A stretch of 64,000 bases of DNA. Source: Mycobacterium sp. URHB0044. Its GTDB lineage: Bacteria; Actinomycetota; Actinomycetes; Mycobacteriales; Mycobacteriaceae. The notes under the pieces were generated by a model. The model was given only the letters and a program-made list of their open reading frames with translations, had not been told where the DNA came from and did no database searches. Made by a program: the position numbers and the translations under genes. Below are positions 9,429 to 16,954 of the stretch, one piece after another (positions within the stretch are counted from its first letter, which is position 1; each line of letters opens with the position of its first letter). Location of the stretch: the NCBI RefSeq assembly GCF_000620625.1, contig NZ_JIAW01000006.1, positions 124,001-188,000 on the forward strand, in the 5' to 3' direction.

Positions 9429-9653
9429 ATGCGCGGATCTCACGACGACCGGGTCGGGCAGCGCCAGCCGGCGCTTCCGCGCGCTGCCGGTGGATCGATC
9501 AACGGCCACCGGATGCTGCTGGGCATCGTCCTTCTGCTCATCGCCATCGCCTCGATCACCGGTGTCTTCGTGGCGCTTTCGAGCGGGCAATGGCAGGTGG
9601 CATTGATCATCGGCCTGCTGTCGGCCGCGTTCTTCGCCCGCGTCGGCTGCTAG
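9429..9653 (+). CDS. small membrane protein with two transmembrane segments
   Basis: The protein has 74 residues from an ATG preceded by GAAGGG. About 28 polar residues precede two hydrophobic helices (approximately residues 29-50 and 55-72), ending in an Arg-Val-Gly-Cys tail. No domain is recognised. It has its own promoter-like sequence and is convergent with the VOC gene four bases downstream. Confidence 0.6.
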   Translation: MRGSHDDRVGQRQPALPRAAGGSINGHRMLLGIVLLLIAIASITGVFVALSSGQWQVALIIGLLSAAFFARVGC

Positions 9654-9657
9654 CCGC

Positions 9658-10020
9658 TCACACGCCCCACACCAGACAAAAGGTGTGGCCCGCCGGGTCG
9701 CGGTACACCCGGAAGTGGTCTTCGCCGACGGCGTCCGTCACCCGGGTTGCACCCAGCGCCAACACCTTTCGCTCCGCTTCCTCGACGTCGTCGACCGCGA
9801 CGTCGAGATGGAACTGCTGCGATCCGCGCGGATCGGGAAACTTCGGCGGTTCGTGCTCCGGGGAGGATTGGAAGGCCAGCCTTCTGCCATTCGGATCCAC
9901 GAGAACCACCCAGGTCTCGTCCTCGGCCTCCGTGGTGCCACCCACCACCTGGGCGTAGAAGTCAGCGAGCTTGCCCGGATCCCGGCAATCGATCACCACC
10001 GAGCGAAGTGTTCCGATCAT
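9658..10020 (-). CDS. VOC (glyoxalase/bleomycin-resistance fold) protein
   Basis: This 120-residue protein is a single vicinal-oxygen-chelate unit. It opens with LRSVVIDCRDPGKLADFYAQVVGG, split here by reading as a beta strand then helix, has a central QQFHLDVAVDD with a metal-ligand-type His, and ends with YRDPAGHTFCLVW, where a Glu ligand would normally sit. The family includes glyoxalases, dioxygenases and resistance proteins. The substrate is not inferable, and the altered C-terminal ligand makes classical glyoxalase activity doubtful. Confidence 0.8.
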   Translation of the reverse strand: MIGTLRSVVIDCRDPGKLADFYAQVVGGTTEAEDETWVVLVDPNGRRLAFQSSPEHEPPKFPDPRGSQQFHLDVAVDDVEEAERKVLALGATRVTDAVGEDHFRVYRDPAGHTFCLVWGV

Positions 10021-10114
10021 GTTCTTCGGGATTGCCCCGTCCGCGCGGATCTAAGCGCGAAGATCGAGACCGGCATCCACCACGTGCAGTCGACCTGAGG
10101 GCCTCCGGGGGACA

Positions 10115-11131
10115 ATGCTTGCCATGCGGGTCGCATTGTCACTCGGTAGTGGAGGGGCTCGCGGGTACGCGCACATCGGCGTGATCAACGAGTTGCGCGA
10201 CCGCGGCCACGAGATCGTGGGCATCGCCGGCTCGTCGATGGGCGCGTTGGTGGGCGGGTTGCAGGCCGCGGGCAAGCTCGACGAGTACGCCGTGTGGGCG
10301 AGCTCGCTGACTCAGCGCGCGGTGCTGCGGCTGCTCGACCCGTCGCTCACCTCGGCAGGGGTGTTGCGGGCCGAGAAGATCCTCGACGCCGTCCGCGAGA
10401 TCCTCGGCGAGGCCGTCATCGAGGACCTGCCGATCCCCTACACGGCCGTGAGCACGGATCTCATTGCGGGCAAGTCGGTGTGGCTGCAGCGCGGACCGGT
10501 GGATGAGGCCATCCGTGCTTCCATCGCCATACCCGGGGTGATCAAGCCGCACGTGCTCGACGGCCGCCTGCTCGCCGACGGTGGCATCCTCGACCCACTG
10601 CCGATGGCGCCGATCGCCGCGGTGAACGCCGACCTGACGATCGCAGTGAGCCTCGGCGGCGCCGACCCCAACCGAACCGGACCGGAATCGCACCCCGACC
10701 CCGGGCCGACGGCCGAGTTGCTCAACCGGATGTGGCGCAGCACAACGGCTTTGCTCGACACGTCCACCGCACGAACGTTCCTCGACACGCCTGCCGCAAG
10801 GACGGTCCTGAGCCGGTTCACCAATGACGGTGTGGAGACCGACGACCACGACGACGACACCGAGTTGTCGGTGCCGAGGCTCGGCAGCTTCGAGGTGATG
10901 AACCGCACCATCGACATCGCGCAGGCAGCCCTGATGCGGCACACCCTCGCGGCGTATCCGCCCGACCTGCTCATCGAGGTGCCCCGCACTGCGTGCCGGA
11001 GCCTGGAGTTCCATCGCGCCGACGAGGTCATCGAAATCGGCCAGGAACTCGCCGCCACGGCGCTCGACGCGCTCGGCACGGTCTCGGCGTCGGATGCTGG
11101 CCCTGCCGAACTGTCGGGATCAGAGGCCTAG
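10115..11131 (+). CDS. patatin-like phospholipase (Rv1063c-like)
   Basis: The protein has 338 residues from the ATG at 10115; a second ATG at 10124 gives MRVALSLGSGGARG and is equally possible. It has the oxyanion hole GSGGARG, the nucleophile Ser41 in GSSMG, and the partner Asp in LLADGGILDP, so the Ser-Asp dyad is complete. It would hydrolyse phospholipids or other acyl esters. The C-terminus overlaps the convergent patatin gene by 12 bases. Two opposed patatin genes in this place match Rv1063c and Rv1062. Confidence 0.88.
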   Translation: MLAMRVALSLGSGGARGYAHIGVINELRDRGHEIVGIAGSSMGALVGGLQAAGKLDEYAVWASSLTQRAVLRLLDPSLTSAGVLRAEKILDAVREILGEAVIEDLPIPYTAVSTDLIAGKSVWLQRGPVDEAIRASIAIPGVIKPHVLDGRLLADGGILDPLPMAPIAAVNADLTIAVSLGGADPNRTGPESHPDPGPTAELLNRMWRSTTALLDTSTARTFLDTPAARTVLSRFTNDGVETDDHDDDTELSVPRLGSFEVMNRTIDIAQAALMRHTLAAYPPDLLIEVPRTACRSLEFHRADEVIEIGQELAATALDALGTVSASDAGPAELSGSEA

Positions 11132-11974
11132 GAACGACGCAACGCGACGGGCCTCGCGGCGACCCTGTCGACGCCCGGCGTGCGCCGACGGAATTCGGCA
11201 GGCCGGGTCGAGTGGATTGCGGCCGAACGCGGCCAGTGCGTCGTCGTCGGCGAACAGCGCGAGCGTCTGCCCCGGAAATTCGGCGATCTCGGTCGCGGTG
11301 CCGCCACCGAACGGCGACGGCACGTTCTCGCCCGACGGCACCAGCACGACGACGGCGTCGCAGTCACCGGCCGCGACCATGTTCACCGAACTGCCGACGC
11401 CGCCATCGATGAAGCGGCGATCGCCGATCGTGACGGGAGGCCAGGCGCCGGGCACCGCGCAGCTGGCCGCCACCGCGTCGACGAGGTCCACGCCGGAGTC
11501 GCCGTCGAGGATCACCAGTTCGCCGCTAGTGGCGTCGATCGCCGTGATCCGCAGCGTCCGCGGCGGCCACTGGTGCGACGGCAGGCGGTGCGCGATCACG
11601 GCGTGGCGTACCGGCTCTGCGACGGTGTCGGCGGCCAGCGCGATTTCGCCGATGCGCTGCAGCTTCTCCTCCTTGGTGGTGCCGGGGGTCGTCATCGCGG
11701 TGACGAACAGCTCGGTGATGTCGTCGATGTCGACGCCCGAGTCGATCTCGTACGACTCCGCGGCGACCTGCCGGCCGAACAGCTCCTCGAGGTTCGTGCC
11801 GCTGCCGAGCTGAGCCGCCACCGTGGAACCCGCGGACGTGCCGAGATGTACGTCGGAGTCCAGCAGCGCCTGTGCCGCCTGCGGCACCTCGTCGGCGATG
11901 CCGCAGAGGATGCCGGTCTCCCAGGCGATGCCCGCCAACCCGCCACCGGCCAGGACCAGTCCACGTCTCGTCAC
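11120..11974 (-). CDS. patatin-like phospholipase (Rv1062-like)
   Basis: The protein has 284 residues from a GTG at 11974, chosen because the conserved MTRRGLVLAGGGLAG starts there; the frame is open to 12199 but would run through the divergent gene. It has a glycine-rich oxyanion loop AGGGLAG, the nucleophile in GTSAGS, and the dyad Asp in FIDGGVGSS. It is only distantly like its convergent neighbour at 10115, so this is not a recent duplication. The start lies 40 bases from the divergent HAD phosphatase start, so the promoters must be closely packed. Confidence 0.85.
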   Translation of the reverse strand: MTRRGLVLAGGGLAGIAWETGILCGIADEVPQAAQALLDSDVHLGTSAGSTVAAQLGSGTNLEELFGRQVAAESYEIDSGVDIDDITELFVTAMTTPGTTKEEKLQRIGEIALAADTVAEPVRHAVIAHRLPSHQWPPRTLRITAIDATSGELVILDGDSGVDLVDAVAASCAVPGAWPPVTIGDRRFIDGGVGSSVNMVAAGDCDAVVVLVPSGENVPSPFGGGTATEIAEFPGQTLALFADDDALAAFGRNPLDPACRIPSAHAGRRQGRREARRVASFLGL

Positions 11975-12014
11975 GAAAGCCGAGTGTGCCAGGCGGCGCC
12001 GGTAGGGTGCAGCC

Positions 12015-12776
12015 ATGCTCGGGCATCGGTTGCGCGGACGCATGTTCGACTGCCGCAGCGCGCTCGCGTCGGTGGCCGTCGCGGTCCTGCTCATCGCGGG
12101 CGCGCCTGCGGCTGCCGCGGAGCCGCCTGAGCCGCCGGCACCGATCGTCCCGGCGCCGGTCCAGCCGGCGAACATCGGCGACCTGAAGACCGAGGCCACC
12201 GGCTACTACGAGAGCGGCGCCTACCTGACCGACCTGCAACTGGCGACGGCGCCCGCGGTGTCGTGGATCGACGAGGAGGCACCGCGGGCGGAGCGCCCCG
12301 CGGTGGTTTTCGACATCGACGAGACCGCACTGTCCAACTGGGAAGCCATCCAGGCCAACGACTTCGGCCGGGTCATCGACGGACCGTGCGATCGACTGCC
12401 GCAGGGGCCGTGCGGCTGGCAATCGTGGGATCTGGCGGCGCGCTCCACCGTCATCGGGCCGACGTTGGACGTCTTCAACACGGCGCGGGACCGCGGCGCC
12501 GCGATCTTCTTCATCACCGGTCGACCGGAGTCGCAGCGCGCCGCCACCGAGCGCAACCTGGCCGCCGCCGGCTACTCCGGATATAGCCGGCTGATCATGG
12601 AACCCGTTGGGGCGCACTACGCTTCGGCCGCAGACTTCAAGGCGCCGCAGCGGGCGGCCATCGAGCAGCAGGGTTACACCATCATCGCCAACCTTGGCGA
12701 TCAGCCGTCGGACCTCGACGGCGGCTTCGCCGAGCGCACGTACCTGCTGCCCAACCCGTTCTACCGAATCCCGTGA
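12015..12776 (+). CDS. exported HAD-superfamily class B-type acid phosphatase
   Basis: The protein has 253 residues. An N-terminal signal peptide has a hydrophobic core at about 15-37, ending APAAAAEPP. HAD motif I is FDIDETALSN with the nucleophilic Asp, motif II is ITGRPESQR, and a C-terminal acidic motif is NLGDQPSDLDGG. The layout is that of the HAD IIIB acid phosphatase family (PF03767 type). It probably acts outside the cytoplasmic membrane on phosphomonoesters. It is divergent from a patatin gene and 19 bases before the dehydrogenase pair. Confidence 0.85.
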   Translation: MLGHRLRGRMFDCRSALASVAVAVLLIAGAPAAAAEPPEPPAPIVPAPVQPANIGDLKTEATGYYESGAYLTDLQLATAPAVSWIDEEAPRAERPAVVFDIDETALSNWEAIQANDFGRVIDGPCDRLPQGPCGWQSWDLAARSTVIGPTLDVFNTARDRGAAIFFITGRPESQRAATERNLAAAGYSGYSRLIMEPVGAHYASAADFKAPQRAAIEQQGYTIIANLGDQPSDLDGGFAERTYLLPNPFYRIP

Positions 12777-12795
12777 CCGCGACCAAGGGAGCGAC

Positions 12796-13839
12796 ATGAC
12801 CGACACGATGCGAGCGCAGCGGTTCTACGCAGACTCGAAAACCATTGCCGTTGAAGATGTCCCGATTCCGGTCCCCGGTCCAGGTGAAGTTCTGGTCAAG
12901 GTGGCGTTCTGCGGCATCTGCCACTCCGACCTGAGCCTGATCAACGGCACCTTCCCTGCCCAGTTGCCGGTGGTGACCCAGGGCCACGAGGCGTCGGGCA
13001 CCATCGCCGAGCTCGGGCCCGGCGTGACCGGTTGGGCCAAGGGCGACCGGGTGGTGGTGGCCGCGGGCCGGCCTTGCATGGAGTGCGTCAACTGCCGCCG
13101 CGGCGACATGTCGAACTGCCTGCGCATCCGGCTGATGGCATTCGCCTACGACGGGGCGTGGGCGGAGTACACGGTGGCCCAGGCCTTCGGCCTGACCAGG
13201 GTTCCTGACGACGTGCCGTTGGAGCAGGCAGCCATCCTGGCCGATGCGGTGTCCACGCCGTTCGGTGCGGTGGTCCGCACCGCCGAGGTTGGCATCGGCG
13301 AGTCGGTGGGCGTGTGGGGCGTCGGCGGCGTCGGCACCCACATCGTGCAACTGGCCCGCCTCGTCGGCGCCGCCCCCATCATCGCCGTCGACATCAAGCC
13401 CGCGGTGCTCGACCGCGCCAAGGCTCTCGGCGCGGACTACGCGTTCGACGCGCGCGACGACACATTGCAAGACCAGATCAAGGAGATCACCGGCGGCCGC
13501 GGGCTCGACGTCGCGTTCGACGCCGTGGGGCTCAAGTCGACGTTCGAGCAGGCGCTGAACAACCTGACCGTCGGCGGGCGTCTCGTCGGCGTCGGCATGA
13601 GCGCCGACGCGCCCACCATCGGTCCCACCTCGATGTTCAACCTGTTCAAGCGTCAGGTGCTCGGGCACCTCGGGTATCAGAACGCGGACATCGCCACGTT
13701 GGCGCAGCTGGTCGCGCGTGGACGCCTCGACCTGTCCCGGTCCATCAGCGGCGTCGTGTCGCTCGAGGACGTCGCCCTCGGCATCGAGAGACTCGAGAAA
13801 CAGGACGGCGATCCGATCCGGATCCTGGTGCAGCCGTGA
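12796..13839 (+). CDS. zinc-dependent medium-chain alcohol dehydrogenase
   Basis: The protein has 347 residues from the ATG at 12796 with AAGGGA upstream. Catalytic zinc ligands are visible in FCGICHSD and GHEASG; structural zinc Cys residues in CMECVNCRRGDMSNC. The Rossmann motif GVGGVGTH is at about residue 178. It would oxidise an alcohol with NAD(P). The stop overlaps the GTG start of the short-chain dehydrogenase (GTGA), so the two are translationally coupled and may act in sequence on one substrate, which is not identified. Confidence 0.88.
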   Translation: MTDTMRAQRFYADSKTIAVEDVPIPVPGPGEVLVKVAFCGICHSDLSLINGTFPAQLPVVTQGHEASGTIAELGPGVTGWAKGDRVVVAAGRPCMECVNCRRGDMSNCLRIRLMAFAYDGAWAEYTVAQAFGLTRVPDDVPLEQAAILADAVSTPFGAVVRTAEVGIGESVGVWGVGGVGTHIVQLARLVGAAPIIAVDIKPAVLDRAKALGADYAFDARDDTLQDQIKEITGGRGLDVAFDAVGLKSTFEQALNNLTVGGRLVGVGMSADAPTIGPTSMFNLFKRQVLGHLGYQNADIATLAQLVARGRLDLSRSISGVVSLEDVALGIERLEKQDGDPIRILVQP

Positions 13840-14567
13840 GGGGTCGCGTCGCTTTGCTCACCGGCGCCTCCGGCGGCATCGGCAAGGCCATGGGCCGACG
13901 ATTGGCCGACGAGGGCGTCGACGTGTGCCTGGCCTACGGTCGCCACGGCGACGACGCCGAGGAGGTGGCCGACTACGCCCGCGGGCTGGGCCGGCGAGCC
14001 GTCACCGTGGCATCCGACATGTCCGATCCGCAGGCTCCTGCCGACCTCGTCGCGCATGCCGCCCGTGAACTCGGTGATGTCGACGTGCTCGTCGCCAACG
14101 CGGGCACCGCCGACATAAGGGGTTGGGAGAACATCGATCTCGCGTCGTGGAACGCCACTCTGGCGGTGAATCTGACCGCACCGTTCCTGTTGGCTCAGCA
14201 GGTGCTTCCTGGAATGGTGCAGCGGAAGTTCGGCCGGATTCTGTTCATCTCGTCGGTAGCCGCGCTCAACGGCGGCGTGGTCGGCGCGCACTACGCCGCC
14301 AGCAAGGCGGGCCTGCACGGCCTGATGCATCACCTCGCGCCGCGAGTCGCGGCCGACGGCGTCACGGTCAACTCGCTGGCGCCGGCATTGGTCGGCGGCA
14401 CCAAGATGTTTCCCGCCGACGTGGAGACCGGCACACCGCCGGTGCCCATCCCGGTGGGCCGGGTGGGACGACCCGACGAGATCGCGGACATGGCGATCAC
14501 CATGCTGCGCAACGGTTATCTGACCAACAAGGTGATCACGGTCGACGGCGGCCTGGTGCCTCGCTAG
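13836..14567 (+). CDS. short-chain dehydrogenase/reductase (SDR)
   Basis: The protein has 243 residues from the GTG at 13836 inside the previous gene's stop. The cofactor motif TGASGGIG, the structural NAG motif (VANAGTAD), the catalytic Ser in FISSVAAL and the Tyr-x-x-x-Lys in HYAASK are all present. It is a FabG-type reductase that probably uses NADPH. The stop codon directly abuts the end of the convergent gene at 14568. Confidence 0.88.
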   Translation: MRGRVALLTGASGGIGKAMGRRLADEGVDVCLAYGRHGDDAEEVADYARGLGRRAVTVASDMSDPQAPADLVAHAARELGDVDVLVANAGTADIRGWENIDLASWNATLAVNLTAPFLLAQQVLPGMVQRKFGRILFISSVAALNGGVVGAHYAASKAGLHGLMHHLAPRVAADGVTVNSLAPALVGGTKMFPADVETGTPPVPIPVGRVGRPDEIADMAITMLRNGYLTNKVITVDGGLVPR

Positions 14568-15623
14568 TCAACGAAGGTGCGGCGCCGCCTTCCCGCTGAT
14601 TAGCGGAAGATCGAGGTAGGTGACGATGCCGGGTGGTGCGGCACACACTGCGGGGATGGAGTTCACGCAGTGCGCGGCGGTGGCGACGATGCCATTGTTG
14701 GACTCCAGGCCTTCCTCCACGCTGTCGGGTTGGAAGCCCTTGATGGTGACGGTGAAGTCCGGGTTGCCCTTGACCTCCATCTCGTAGCGCTCGCCGGCGG
14801 GTCCGAAAGTCGGAGCGGGATCGAGGTTTTCCTGCCCCATGAACCAGTTCACGGTGATGCGTACGACGACGTCGCCGCCAACGAGGGCCTCCCAGTGGAA
14901 CTTCCGGCCTGCCACCTGCCCGGGCTCGATGACGCCCATCGGCGTATCGATGGGCGCGGTGGCCACCGCGACCTCCTGGGTGGCCCGGATCTTGGGGTCG
15001 GCGTTGAACCCGATCTTGTCGACGCACATCTGAGCGGCCTGCATGAAACCGCCGTCGAGCAGCTTCTGCATCGGCCCGGTCAGTGCCTTCTCGGGGGTGT
15101 CGCCGAAGCCCATCACGTAGCGCAGCACGTCGGGGGCGTCGTAGGTGCGTAGGTCGGAGAACTCTTCTGCCCGAACGAATGTCACCCCGGTGGCCATGAT
15201 GGAGAACAGCAGTGGAAACTTCTCGCTGATGCCGCCGGGGGCGATGCCGGTGCCGTGCAGTGTGACGTTGCCGTCCAGGGCGGCCGCCCGCAGCGGCGCG
15301 GCCTCCTTCTCCCGGGGATAGAACCAGCCGACGGGCGTCACCACGTTCTTGCCCGACCGCAGCAGCGCCGTCACCTCGTCCGGGTTGGGCAACAACGGCG
15401 CGTAGATCACGGCGTCGGCGTCCAACGCCAGGATCGCCTCCACGTCGTTGGTGGCGGTGACGCCAAGCGCGCCGGTCCCGATGAGGTCGCCGACGTCCTT
15501 GCCACTCTTGGCCTCCGAGTGCACCCAGCAGCCGGCCAGCTCGAGGTCGGGATGTTCGAGCACGCCCTTGATCGCGGCGATGCCGACCCCGCCCGTCGCC
15601 CACTGCACGACCCGCAGCGCCAT
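14568..15623 (-). CDS. dihydrodipicolinate-reductase-like NAD(P)H-dependent protein
   Basis: The protein has 351 residues. The N-terminal Rossmann domain begins RVVQWATGGVGIAAIKGV, and the C-terminal half is of the type fused to DapB-like N-termini in 2,4-diaminopentanoate-dehydrogenase relatives. Actinobacteria carry many such paralogues that are not lysine-pathway enzymes and often sit in steroid or lipid catabolic regulons. A KstR-type operator lies 29-42 bases upstream, which suggests derepression by cholesterol-derived acyl-CoA. The substrate is unknown. Confidence 0.75.
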   Translation of the reverse strand: MALRVVQWATGGVGIAAIKGVLEHPDLELAGCWVHSEAKSGKDVGDLIGTGALGVTATNDVEAILALDADAVIYAPLLPNPDEVTALLRSGKNVVTPVGWFYPREKEAAPLRAAALDGNVTLHGTGIAPGGISEKFPLLFSIMATGVTFVRAEEFSDLRTYDAPDVLRYVMGFGDTPEKALTGPMQKLLDGGFMQAAQMCVDKIGFNADPKIRATQEVAVATAPIDTPMGVIEPGQVAGRKFHWEALVGGDVVVRITVNWFMGQENLDPAPTFGPAGERYEMEVKGNPDFTVTIKGFQPDSVEEGLESNNGIVATAAHCVNSIPAVCAAPPGIVTYLDLPLISGKAAPHLR

Positions 15624-15651
15624 CCCGTCTCCTCCCGAACAAGCGGAAAAC

Positions 15652-15665
15652 TAGAACACGTTCTA
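15652..15665. promoter_or_regulatory. KstR-type operator
   Basis: TAGAAC-AC-GTTCTA is a perfect 6-bp inverted repeat with a two-base centre. It fits the published KstR pattern TnnAACnnGTTnnA of the mycobacterial cholesterol regulon. It lies 29 bases upstream of the minus-strand start at 15623 and 44 bases upstream of the divergent embR-type gene. Control of the minus-strand gene is more likely. Confidence 0.7.
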
Positions 15666-15708
15666 CTCAGATCTACACCACGCACCCCCCGAGGGCGGCA
15701 CAATCACG

Positions 15709-16857
15709 GTGATGAGCCTCGACTTCGGCGTTCTCGGGCCGCTGCAGTGCACCGCCGACGGTGCACCGTTGCCGTTGGGCACGCCCAAGCAACGGGCGGT
15801 CCTGGCGATGCTGGTCATGAGCCGCAACCGTCCGGTGAGCAGCGAATCGCTGGTCAATGCGGCCTGGGAGGACTTCCCGCCACCGGAGCCCAAGGCCAGC
15901 CTGCATGCCTACATCTCGAACCTGCGCAAGCTGGTGGCCGGTGCCGGGCTCGACCCGAAGACGGTGCTGGCCAGTGCGCCGCCGGGCTACCGGCTGACGG
16001 TCGCCGACGCCGACTGCGACATCGGCCGCTTCGTCGCGCACAAGACCGCGGGCGTGCAAGCGGCAGCCGCGGGCCAGTTCGAGCAGGCCAGCACCCACCT
16101 GCAGGACGCGCTGGCACAGTGGCGCGGCCCCGTCCTCGACGACCTGCGCGACTTCCAGTTCGTCGACCCCTTCGCCACCGCGTTGGTCGAGGACAAGCTG
16201 GTGGCCCACACCGCCTACGCAGAGGCCGAGATCGCTTGCAACCGCGGCCATGCGGTCATCGGCGAGCTGGAGACACTGGTCGGCGAACATCCCTACCGCG
16301 AGCCACTGTGGACGCAACTCATGACCGCGTACTACCTGTCCGAGCGGCAATCCGACGCGCTGGACGCCTACCAGCGGCTCAAGTCGACGCTGGCCGACGA
16401 CCTCGGCATCGACCCTGGACCGTCGGTACGGGCCCTGCACCAGCGGATCCTGCGGCAGGAACCGCTGAACGCCAAGAAGGCCGCCCAGACCACGGCCGTG
16501 CACAAGAGCAGCATCATCGACCTGCGCACCGCGGTGGGCACCCAGACCGCGACGGCCACGCTGCGCGCCGTACGCGGGCCGTTCCAGGGAAGCAACCATC
16601 CGTTGCTCGGCGCCGCGACCAGAATCGGTCGGCTCTCCGACAACGAGGTCGTGCTGGACGACGGCAGTGTCAGCCGCCACCACGCGGTGATCATCGATAC
16701 CGGCACCAGTTACGTGATCTCGGACCTCCGCTCGGCCAACGGCGTCCACGTGGGCGGCCAGCGAATTCGCGGCACCGCGACGCTGGCCGACGGTGACCTG
16801 GTCCGCATCTGCGACCACGAGTTCGTGTTCGAGATCCGCAGGCCTCCCCCGCCGTGA
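15709..16857 (+). CDS. embR: EmbR-type transcriptional regulator (winged helix, BTAD, FHA)
   Basis: The protein has 382 residues from a GTG at 15709; the next codon is ATG at 15712 and could be the start. An OmpR-like winged helix (about 1-95), a bacterial transcriptional activator domain (about 100-250) and a C-terminal FHA domain (about 285-370) with RIGRLSDNEVVL, SRHHA and SANGVHV are in the same order as M. tuberculosis EmbR. Segments such as GPVLDDLRDFQFV and EHPYREPLWTQL match EmbR as I remember it. EmbR binds phosphorylated PknH through FHA and affects embCAB and cell-wall arabinan synthesis. The adjacent kinase gene supports the same circuit. Confidence 0.85.
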   Translation: MMSLDFGVLGPLQCTADGAPLPLGTPKQRAVLAMLVMSRNRPVSSESLVNAAWEDFPPPEPKASLHAYISNLRKLVAGAGLDPKTVLASAPPGYRLTVADADCDIGRFVAHKTAGVQAAAAGQFEQASTHLQDALAQWRGPVLDDLRDFQFVDPFATALVEDKLVAHTAYAEAEIACNRGHAVIGELETLVGEHPYREPLWTQLMTAYYLSERQSDALDAYQRLKSTLADDLGIDPGPSVRALHQRILRQEPLNAKKAAQTTAVHKSSIIDLRTAVGTQTATATLRAVRGPFQGSNHPLLGAATRIGRLSDNEVVLDDGSVSRHHAVIIDTGTSYVISDLRSANGVHVGGQRIRGTATLADGDLVRICDHEFVFEIRRPPPP

Positions 16858-16954
16858 CGGCACGTTTTGCTCATTGCCGCTCAGCCACGCATTAGGGTGC
16901 TAGCTGGCACGCCAGGCAGGTGCCGATTCGCGGTGGTTCGAGGAGAGACGGCAC

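Noticed and set aside
9658..10020. Assignment as a true glyoxalase I
   Set aside because: A C-terminal metal ligand is not in the expected place and the protein is a single short VOC unit.
11975..12199. N-terminal extension of the minus-strand patatin frame
   Set aside because: It would run antisense through the start and signal peptide of the divergent phosphatase, and the conserved patatin N-terminus begins at the GTG at 11974.
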